7,756 bases of DNA from Oscillospiraceae bacterium (GTDB lineage Bacteria; Bacillota; Clostridia; Oscillospirales; Ruminococcaceae): the NCBI GenBank assembly GCA_018055565.1, contig JAGPHI010000033.1, positions 1 through 7,756 on the forward strand, in the 5' to 3' direction. Made by a program: the position numbers and the translations under genes. Of this stretch, positions 1-5,451 are shown piece after piece (the stretch's first letter is position 1; every line of letters starts with the position of its first letter). A model generated the notes under the pieces. That model did no database searches. It saw only the letters and a program-made list of their open reading frames with translations, and was not told the DNA's origin.

Positions 1-67
1 TGGCCACACCCTGCAATGATTGTATATGCACAAACGCCGCCCAAACAATTTTGGCCGATACCCGCAT
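1..67 (-). CDS. Possible start of a further gene, truncated by the window
   Basis: An ATG at 65-67 opens a minus-strand frame that stays open for 22 codons to the edge, beginning MRVSAKIVWAAFVHIQSLQG. GAGGAAG at 78-84 ends 10 bases before it and could be a ribosome site. I do not recognise the peptide. It would be the next gene of the operon, beyond the repeat-bearing spacer. The frame is too short to be distinguished from chance, and another minus-strand frame and one plus-strand frame are also open here. Confidence 0.3.
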   Translation of the reverse strand, partial: MRVSAKIVWAAFVHIQSLQGVA

Positions 68-98
68 CGTGTTCTGTCTTCCTCGTTTTCGGGGTATG

Positions 99-125
99 GC
101 GGGCGGATATGGAATCCGCCCCTAC
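99..125. repeat. Palindromic repeat element, copy 1
   Basis: Arms GGGCGGAT (101-108) and ATCCGCCC (114-121) flank the loop ATGGA, giving a perfect 8-bp stem. The 27-bp unit including the flanking GC and CTAC is identical to copy 2, which starts 47 bases later. On the minus strand the element begins GTAGGGGCGGATTCC. I associate this style of GTAGGGGCGG palindrome with dispersed intergenic repeats of gut Clostridia; that is recollection, not a search result. No T-run follows on the minus strand, so it is not a classic terminator. Confidence 0.85.
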
Positions 126-145
126 GGGTTGGCATCCTTGCGTTT

Positions 146-172
146 GCGGGCGGATATGGAATCCGCCCCTAC
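146..172. repeat. Palindromic repeat element, copy 2
   Basis: This is an exact 27-bp duplicate of the unit at 99-125, with stem arms at 148-155 and 161-168 and the same ATGGA loop. Its outer CTAC end directly abuts the heptamer array starting at 173. The 20 bases between the copies share nothing obvious with the units. Confidence 0.85.
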
Positions 173-214
173 AATTTCTGACCTCTGATTTCTAATTTCT
201 GCCCTCTATTTGCT
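173..214 (-). repeat. Tandem heptamer array, consensus AGARRTY
   Basis: On the minus strand, reading from 214 down, consecutive 7-mers are AGCAAAT, AGAGGGC, AGAAATT, AGAAATC, AGAGGTC and AGAAATT. The last five start with AGA and share a purine-rich core; the first is degenerate and lies mostly in the coding end of the nucleotidyltransferase gene. The TAG stop (206-208) spans the junction of the first two units. The array ends exactly where the palindromic unit begins. Confidence 0.75.
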
Positions 215-1255
215 ATTCTCAATGCGTCTGCGCATGACTTCCAGCTCCTCCAGCTGGCCCATATCCATCCAGCTGTTTTCGCTTACGGGATACACGCCCA
301 CCTTGTCGCCCGCGCGGCGATAGCGCTCAAAAATATCTGGAAAGCCGCACGCCACGCCATATTCCATTTCCTCTACCACGCGCGGCTCCACCAAATAAAT
401 GCCGGTGTTTGTCAAAAAATTCATTTCCGGTTTTTCGGTGATGCGTTTGATGCCGCCCGCATCGTCCAAATCAATTACACCATACGGAATGGTGAAATGC
501 TTGAAAGCGCACACCATTGTAATCACATTGCCCGCCTCGCGGTGATATTTATAAATATCACCGTAATCCGCGTCTATTAGGCAATCGCAATTGGTGAAAA
601 AGAACGGGCGCGTAAGCTTGCCCTTTAAAAGGCTTAAGCCGCCGCCTGTGCCAAGCGGGGTATCCTCGTCGATAAATTGCAGCGAATAATCCTTTTCCAC
701 CTCGCCAAAATAGGATTTAATCATGCTTTTTTTGTAATTGACAATCATAGAAAACTCGGTACAGCCAAAGCTTTTAAAGCGCTCGATAATATGCTCCACA
801 ATGGGCAGCTCGCCCACGGGTATCAGCGGCTTTGGCAAAATTTTGGTGTATGGATACAGCCGCGTGCCAAGCCCGCCCGCCGTGATTACCACAGGGATAT
901 CGGCCTTTTTGCGCGTGTCCACGTCCAAATCGTTTACAAAGATAATATCCTGCAAGCGCCCCGCCTTATCCAAAAGCGGCACCGCGTCGATGGCGTTTTT
1001 TAATAAAAACTCCTTCGCGCTGCTGCGCTCGGCCACTGGCAGTGTGCGCGGCGCATAATTGGCCATTTGGCGCACGCTGTCGCTAAGTGCGCCACCGTGC
1101 AAGATAAAGCGCCGCACGTCTGCGTCGGTGACAACCGCTTTTAAAAGGCCGTCCGGTGCAATAAACACAATGCGCAGCCCCGTTTCGTCTAAGCGGTGCA
1201 TGGCTTGCAGCACTGTGGCGTTTTCGTCGATAATCAGCTCATCAATTTTTAGCAT
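206..1255 (-). CDS. ptmE: CBS-domain nucleotidyltransferase, PtmE-type (glucosamine-1-phosphate guanylyltransferase)
   Basis: The 349-residue protein has two parts. Residues about 1-115 form a CBS-domain pair (VVTDADVRRFIL in the first, DAVPLLDKAGRLQDI in the second). Residues about 118-349 are a sugar-phosphate nucleotidyltransferase with ITAGGLGTRLYPYT (124-137), PKPLIPVG (141-148), LGTGGGL (201-207), NCDCLID (222-228, probable metal Asp), EKPEMN (274-279), NTGIYL (283-288) and DMGQ (331-334). The same architecture is found in Campylobacter PtmE, which makes GDP-glucosamine from GlcN-1-phosphate and GTP for legionaminic acid synthesis. LegB and LegC genes in the same operon favour that role. 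Mannose-1-phosphate guanylyltransferase or another hexose-1-phosphate enzyme is the alternative, since base specificity cannot be read from these motifs. CBS pairs commonly bind adenine nucleotides, so allosteric control is plausible. The start is firm: AAGGAGG lies 6 bases before the ATG. The stop lies inside a heptamer repeat array. Confidence 0.87.
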   Translation of the reverse strand: MLKIDELIIDENATVLQAMHRLDETGLRIVFIAPDGLLKAVVTDADVRRFILHGGALSDSVRQMANYAPRTLPVAERSSAKEFLLKNAIDAVPLLDKAGRLQDIIFVNDLDVDTRKKADIPVVITAGGLGTRLYPYTKILPKPLIPVGELPIVEHIIERFKSFGCTEFSMIVNYKKSMIKSYFGEVEKDYSLQFIDEDTPLGTGGGLSLLKGKLTRPFFFTNCDCLIDADYGDIYKYHREAGNVITMVCAFKHFTIPYGVIDLDDAGGIKRITEKPEMNFLTNTGIYLVEPRVVEEMEYGVACGFPDIFERYRRAGDKVGVYPVSENSWMDMGQLEELEVMRRRIENSK

Positions 1256-1261
1256 CTCGCG

Positions 1262-1268
1262 CCTCCTT
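1262..1268 (-). promoter_or_regulatory. Strong Shine-Dalgarno of the nucleotidyltransferase gene
   Basis: The minus strand reads AAGGAGG followed by the 6-base spacer CGCGAG and then ATG at 1255. This is a perfect anti-16S match and fixes the start. The other genes have weaker sites, so this one may be translated independently of coupling. Confidence 0.85.
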
Positions 1269-1302
1269 GTTTAATCGCCGCGGCAAAACGCGCCGCTTGC
1301 AA

Positions 1303-1319
1303 TGCAGCTGCAACGCAGC
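1303..1319. repeat. Short palindrome and hairpin in the legC-ptmE spacer
   Basis: TGCAGCTGCA (1303-1312) is a perfect 10-bp palindrome, and GCTGC-AAC-GCAGC (1307-1319) can form an alternative 5-bp stem with a 3-base loop. They lie 35-50 bases before the strong ribosome site of the nucleotidyltransferase gene in a 69-base spacer. No T-run follows, so it is not a clear terminator. Confidence 0.35.
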
Positions 1320-1324
1320 AACGT

Positions 1325-2485
1325 TTACAGTGCCAATATGGCATCTGCCACGCGCTCGGCATCTTGCAGCGTAAGATTGGTGGAGCAGGGCAAATTTACG
1401 ATGCCCGCACGGTAAAACTGGGCTTTTTCGGCGGCATAAAGCTCGTTTTTGCCATAATCTGCCTGCTCATGAATCAGCGCCCACACTGGCCGTGTTTGTA
1501 TGCGCTGGGCTTGCAGCTTGGCGATAAACGCATCGCGATCGCCCGCGCGCTCGCCCAAATGCAGGCTAAAAAACCATTTGTTCGCGCGTATACCATCGCA
1601 AAACGGCAGCAAACGATAGCCGTTTTTGCCGTCGAGCGCTTTTTGATAGTAATCGTACAAGCGATGCTTATGTGCAATAAAGCCCTCTACCTGCTCCAGC
1701 TGCGCAAGGCCCAGCGCCGCTTGCAAATTGGTAAGGCGATAATTATAGCCCACTTCATCGTGCAAAAATTGCAGCTCATCGGCCTTTGCCTGCGTGGAAA
1801 GATGCTTGATATGCTCTGCCCAATCGGCATGGTTTGACACCACCATGCCGCCCGCACCCGTGGTGATAATTTTATTGCCGTTAAAGCTATATACGCCCAC
1901 ATCGCCGATTGTGCCCGCCATTTTGCCGCGATACGGCCCCTCGGTATAATAGGTGCCGATGGCTTCGCACGCGTCCTCGATGAGCACGAGATGAAATTCC
2001 TTGCAAAGAGCCATAAAAGCGGGCATGTCGGCCATATTGCCAAATACATGCACAAGCATCAGCGCCTTTACGCGCGCGCCTGTTTTTCGATTATATAGCG
2101 AGTTATCGCGCAATTCGCAATTGTTTTCGCAAAAAGCACGCGCCGCGCCGGCATCCATGCACAGCGTGTCATCGCAGCCGATAAACACCGGCTCTGCGCC
2201 CGCATAGCGTATCGGATTGACCGACGCTATAAACGTAAGCGTGGGGGCAATTACCTCGTCGCCGCGCTCCACGCCAGCGGCCAAAAGCGCCAAATGCAGG
2301 CCAGACGTGCCCGAATTGCACGCCACGGCGCGCGGCATGCCTGTGTAAGCGGCAATTTTTTCTTCAAATGCTGCCACAAGGCTGCCCCCTGTGGACACCC
2401 ACTCGCTTACCACCGCATCGTTTACATATTCCTTTTCCTTGCCGCCAAAATTTGGCACAGAAAGCGGTATAAATGCGTTTTCCAT
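1325..2485 (-). CDS. legC: LegC-type PLP-dependent sugar aminotransferase (DegT/DnrJ/EryC1 family)
   Basis: This is a full-length 386-residue fold-type I aminotransferase of the DegT/DnrJ/EryC1 group. It opens IPLSVPNFGGKEKEYV and carries the cofactor-binding NSGTSGLHLAL (58-67), IEDACEAIG (169-177; Asp171 should contact the pyridine nitrogen), and SFNGNKIITTGAGG (200-213) with Lys205 as the expected Schiff-base lysine. The stretch HDEVGYNYRLTNLQAALGLAQLEQ (242-265) is typical. The segment around 121-149, with an N-rich insert, KTGARVKALMLVHVFG, and the motif STQAKADEL (230-238) point to the LegC subgroup. LegC adds an amino group from glutamate to C4 of the 4-keto-6-deoxy GDP-sugar made by LegB. 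The ATG follows the upstream stop by 4 bases and has only a weak purine-rich leader, so coupling to the upstream gene is likely. Alternative sugar 4-aminotransferases (PseC, PglE, WecE types) fit the motifs less well. Confidence 0.92.
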   Translation of the reverse strand: MENAFIPLSVPNFGGKEKEYVNDAVVSEWVSTGGSLVAAFEEKIAAYTGMPRAVACNSGTSGLHLALLAAGVERGDEVIAPTLTFIASVNPIRYAGAEPVFIGCDDTLCMDAGAARAFCENNCELRDNSLYNRKTGARVKALMLVHVFGNMADMPAFMALCKEFHLVLIEDACEAIGTYYTEGPYRGKMAGTIGDVGVYSFNGNKIITTGAGGMVVSNHADWAEHIKHLSTQAKADELQFLHDEVGYNYRLTNLQAALGLAQLEQVEGFIAHKHRLYDYYQKALDGKNGYRLLPFCDGIRANKWFFSLHLGERAGDRDAFIAKLQAQRIQTRPVWALIHEQADYGKNELYAAEKAQFYRAGIVNLPCSTNLTLQDAERVADAILAL

Positions 2486-2489
2486 TTTC

Positions 2490-3164
2490 TCAATCTTCTT
2501 TCTTTTTGAACTTTGCGTTACTAAAATTCACGGCGATTGTATCTTGCAGCTTTTTGCTGAAAAACGCTGTATAGAAAAAGGCCAGCGCCGCCGCCGCCAG
2601 CGGCGGCCATACCGCAAGATTAAACAGCGTTTCGCCCGAATAGGCAAAATAGCTGCCAAAGCTGCGCTGCGGGTTTACGGTAAAGCTGTTGATTTGCATG
2701 GTAACGTTGATAAAATTAGATGGGTCTATGCGCAAACGGCTGATTTTGCCGCGTGGCAATATAAATTCATACACGCCATCGTTTTTTTGTTTGGCCCAAA
2801 GCCGCTGCTCCAGCGAAAATTCTTCCTCGCCGCGCGTATAGTAAAGGCTTACCTCGCCAGGAAATTGGTCAAACTGCATGTCCACGCGCAGCATCGTGCC
2901 GCGGGCGTTAAAATCGTTAATCAAAAGCTGTGGGTCCACCGAGGTGGTAACGGCCGTGTTTTCGCCCGTTTGCGTAAAATCTTGCAGTGTAAGGGTATCC
3001 AATGTGTATTCGCGCGTTTCAAGCGCGCCTGTGGCACGCATGAGATTGTCCGATACAAAGGAATACAGCGAAAACAGTAAAAGCCCCGCAAGGGCAAGGG
3101 CGTATGCGCCGATAAAAAGGCGCAAAGCATGTTTTTTATTCACAAATACGACCATTCCTTTCAT
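2490..3164 (-). CDS. Unrecognised small membrane protein, one membrane segment at each end
   Basis: This 224-residue protein matches no family I recognise. Hydrophobic segments lie at about residues 14-36 and 180-203 and flank a roughly 140-residue, beta-prone domain containing RVDMQFDQFPGEVSLYYTRG, EFSLEQRLW and SRLRIDPSNFINVTMQINS. A basic segment precedes the first helix, and the tail after the second is lysine-rich and ends KFKKKED. By the positive-inside rule both ends should be cytoplasmic and the middle domain extracytoplasmic, possibly a carbohydrate-binding or accessory fold. The start is uncertain: ATG at 3164 and ATG at 3155 lack a well-spaced ribosome site, whereas AAAGGA at 3156-3161 would serve the GTG at 3143 at a long 12-base spacing. 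The gene ends 4 bases before the aminotransferase start and begins 79 bases after the GT-C-like gene, so it is probably co-transcribed. It could be a partner subunit of one of the upstream membrane proteins. Confidence 0.75.
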   Translation of the reverse strand: MKGMVVFVNKKHALRLFIGAYALALAGLLLFSLYSFVSDNLMRATGALETREYTLDTLTLQDFTQTGENTAVTTSVDPQLLINDFNARGTMLRVDMQFDQFPGEVSLYYTRGEEEFSLEQRLWAKQKNDGVYEFILPRGKISRLRIDPSNFINVTMQINSFTVNPQRSFGSYFAYSGETLFNLAVWPPLAAAALAFFYTAFFSKKLQDTIAVNFSNAKFKKKED

Positions 3165-3182
3165 GGAAATTGGCGCTGTTTT

Positions 3183-3221
3183 GCCTTTGCCAATAGTTTG
3201 CCTATCCCTTTGGCAAAAGGC
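3183..3221. repeat. Intergenic inverted repeat between the GT-C-like and small membrane protein genes
   Basis: GCCTTTGCCAA (3183-3193) and TTGGCAAAAGGC (3210-3221) can pair over 11 bases with a single bulged A (T on the other strand), leaving a 16-base loop. On the minus-strand transcript this hairpin sits in the 79-base spacer. No run of U follows it, so it is more likely an mRNA-processing or stability element than a strong terminator. Chance in a TTTGCC-rich spacer is possible. Confidence 0.5.
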
Positions 3222-3243
3222 GCAAACGCGCTTTTTGAACGAT

Positions 3244-5436
3244 TTAATTGTTAAACGATGGCTGCATTTCCACTTCTACAAGGCACAGATACTGCGCGGG
3301 GTTTTGCATTACGCGGATGGGCTTCACCGTGCCCGCAGGCAGCGGCAAATCCGAGCCGCTTTGCATCATCTCGCCGTTTTGTGCCGCTTCCTCGCGGATA
3401 GTGTAGCCTTCCTTCACTTCTATCTTATATAGCGCGGGTGCCTCGCTGCCGTTTGTATGCGGCTGTGCAAACAGCGGCCCATAGCTGCGCCAAAACTGGC
3501 TGTCGCTGTCGGCAAGATACAGATATTCGCAGCCGCTGTCCACAATATAGGCCGCAAGCTGCCCGATAGAAACCTTATAGGATACCGCCTCGTTTTCCGT
3601 CAGCACAGCTGGGTCGCCCAAAGCGCCGCCGCCCCATGAATAATCCAAGATATACGGCAAAAACTCGTAGCTGTGCATAAACCAATTACGCCCGATATCC
3701 TTTTGGCTAACAAAAAATACACGTGCGGGCGGCGCCGACATTTCTGCCTTTGCGCTTTGCACCTCGGCACGCAGGATGCGGCTTTCGCTGTACACCACAT
3801 CGGGATAATCCACCACGCAAAGCTGCTTTGGCAGATAGCGGGCAAACAGCAAAAGCATCCCTGCCCCCAGCGCAATTACCACAGCGGTAAGCAAATCGCG
3901 CGCGCGAGAGCCATCGGCCGCCGCAATGGCCAAAAGTGCAAATGCCCCTGCCAGCATGGCAATATAATACGAGTTTACATAGCGGTTATAATCTTGCAAT
4001 TGCACGCCGGCTTCGCCTTTGAATACAAACACATAGGTAAAGCCCAAAAATGCATAGTAGGCACAAAAGCCGAGCGTGGCAAACACGCCATACAGCACCG
4101 CACGGCGGCGCAAAAGCGGCTTTCGTGTAAAAAGCACAATCAGCGCCAAAAGCGCAAACAGCAGCAAAAACACCACAAAGCCCGCGCCAAACATCGTTAC
4201 CTTTGCCGTGAAAAAATTGGCCAGCATATTATCGCGCACAAGGGCAAATTTTTCTGCATACAGCGCAGTAATTTCTGTGTTATTGATGCCAAACAGCAGC
4301 AAAAGGCCGTTATACACCAGCGCCACGGGCGAAAGATTGCTCTCGCCGCCAACGGCACCCTGCGCAACGCCAAGCGACGTCAAATATACGCTCCACAGCT
4401 TAAAAAACACCGCCGAGCCGCCAAATAAAAGCGCAATGGCCGCGCCCTTTGCCGCAGCGCCGCGCAAAAGCGGGCGTGTGGGCTGCGCTAAATTGCCCAT
4501 GTGCAGCGGCGCGCTTTGCCCGTTTGAAGGGGCTTTTGCGCGGATGGTGCCCATTGTAAACTCTGCCGTTTTGTGGCAAAACAAAAGATCAATCGTCATG
4601 ATGCCCGCCGCCACAAAGGCCAGCGGCAGCCCTGTATCCTTGCACATGGTTACGCAGGCAAGCATCAGCGCCACGCTCCATAGGTGTCGCCCGTTTTGAT
4701 AGCGCGAAAGCATATAATAGGCCGCCAGCGCCCCGCCCATTAAAAAGCCCATTGGCATGTCGGCGTAAGAGGACACATAAGGCGGTGTAAAATAAATCAT
4801 GCGGGTGTATACGTGAAAAAACGGCAGCACCAACGCGCCCAGCGCCACTGGCACAGCAACAACCCATTTTTGTATCGAAAGCCCGCCGATAATTGCCGCC
4901 GCCACGGCAAACAGCAGCGTGTCATAGGCAAAATACAGCCGCCAATCGGCAAAGTCGCCAAAGAAATTGAACAGATACGACAGCACGGGCAGCCCCGCCT
5001 TTTGCGTGGCGGGCCACGGCCAGCCAAACGAAGCCTCGGGATGCAAACGATTATAATCCTTTGTCAGGCGCGCAGCGGTGCCCCAAAACGAATATTCGTC
5101 CCATTCATAAATAATTGGCCTGCGCACACTAAACACACAAAGGCACACAAACGCCAAAAGGCAAAACAGGATAAACCCTGGTGTAAACAGGCTTTTCCAC
5201 TCGCCTTTTTTACGCGTAGCGGCGATATACACGCCCGCCGCAAGCGCCAATGCAAAATATAAATAACCACCAAAACGCAAAACGCCGATGCTGCCAAACA
5301 CCACAAAATACAGTATCGACGCGCAAAGCACCGTCAGCGGTGCCAGCCCCGCGGGCAGCTTTAAGCAGCGCACGCAAAAAACGCATAGCAGCAACACTGC
5401 CGCCAAACTGATAAAGGTTTGCAAAAACATTAGCAT
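3244..5436 (-). CDS. GT-C-like polytopic membrane protein with soluble C-terminal domain
   Basis: With a start at 5436 the protein has 730 residues. The frame is open back to 5550, but that extension overlaps the upstream gene, is Cys/Arg-rich and unlike a membrane-protein N-terminus. AGAAGGA at 5445-5451 lies 8 bases before the ATG at 5436; a second in-frame ATG is at 5430. About 11-13 membrane segments span residues 1-535. Motifs resemble GT-C glycosyltransferases: WDEYSFWG (112-119) in the first large outer loop, YADMPMG (224-230), and KDTGLPLA (266-273). Such enzymes transfer sugars from polyprenyl-phosphate donors on the outer face. Residues about 540-730 form a hydrophilic domain containing RVFFVSQKDIGRNW and YLYLADSDSQFW that I do not recognise. 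A hydrophilic loop at about 287-332 looks inserted (see the inverted repeat at 4460-4543). Donor and acceptor are unknown. A polymerase or ligase role is an alternative. Confidence 0.8.
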   Translation of the reverse strand: MLMFLQTFISLAAVLLLCVFCVRCLKLPAGLAPLTVLCASILYFVVFGSIGVLRFGGYLYFALALAAGVYIAATRKKGEWKSLFTPGFILFCLLAFVCLCVFSVRRPIIYEWDEYSFWGTAARLTKDYNRLHPEASFGWPWPATQKAGLPVLSYLFNFFGDFADWRLYFAYDTLLFAVAAAIIGGLSIQKWVVAVPVALGALVLPFFHVYTRMIYFTPPYVSSYADMPMGFLMGGALAAYYMLSRYQNGRHLWSVALMLACVTMCKDTGLPLAFVAAGIMTIDLLFCHKTAEFTMGTIRAKAPSNGQSAPLHMGNLAQPTRPLLRGAAAKGAAIALLFGGSAVFFKLWSVYLTSLGVAQGAVGGESNLSPVALVYNGLLLLFGINNTEITALYAEKFALVRDNMLANFFTAKVTMFGAGFVVFLLLFALLALIVLFTRKPLLRRRAVLYGVFATLGFCAYYAFLGFTYVFVFKGEAGVQLQDYNRYVNSYYIAMLAGAFALLAIAAADGSRARDLLTAVVIALGAGMLLLFARYLPKQLCVVDYPDVVYSESRILRAEVQSAKAEMSAPPARVFFVSQKDIGRNWFMHSYEFLPYILDYSWGGGALGDPAVLTENEAVSYKVSIGQLAAYIVDSGCEYLYLADSDSQFWRSYGPLFAQPHTNGSEAPALYKIEVKEGYTIREEAAQNGEMMQSGSDLPLPAGTVKPIRVMQNPAQYLCLVEVEMQPSFNN
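4460..4543. repeat. 84-bp segment bounded by perfect 12-bp inverted repeats inside the GT-C-like gene
   Basis: CCGCGCAAAAGC (4460-4471) and its exact reverse complement GCTTTTGCGCGG (4532-4543) bound an 84-base segment, equal to 28 codons. It encodes part of a hydrophilic loop between two membrane segments (about residues 298-326 of the protein), rich in Ala, Pro, Gly and Ser. I see no target-site duplication at the ends. It could be an old in-frame insertion or a chance inverted repeat in GC-rich code. Confidence 0.45.
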
Positions 5437-5444
5437 AGCATGAA

Positions 5445-5451
5445 TCCTTCT
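5445..5451 (-). promoter_or_regulatory. Ribosome binding site that sets the GT-C-like gene start
   Basis: AGAAGGA on the minus strand overlaps the last bases of the upstream TAG stop (5450-5452) and lies 8 bases before the ATG at 5436. An out-of-frame ATG at 5441 is only 3 bases away and would stop after three codons. The arrangement favours coupled translation from the DUF2142 gene. Confidence 0.7.

Noticed and set aside
99..172. CRISPR array or rho-independent terminators formed by the two identical units
   Set aside because: There are only two units with one 20-base spacer and no cas genes, which is too few for CRISPR. Neither stem is followed by a T-run on the transcribed minus strand.
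1..195. A plus-strand frame open for about 65 codons from the left edge
   Set aside because: It reads through both palindromic repeats and gives a Trp/Pro-rich peptide without any domain; translated repeats often give such spurious frames.
2391..3080. A 229-codon plus-strand open frame spanning the legC start and the small membrane protein gene
   Set aside because: It runs antisense across two supported genes and encodes a basic, domain-free product; it is a shadow frame.
3673..4428. A 251-codon plus-strand open frame opposite the GT-C-like gene
   Set aside because: Its product is rich in His, Lys, Arg and Gln with no domain, as expected for the antisense of a GC-rich membrane-protein gene. 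It has no supporting ribosome site.
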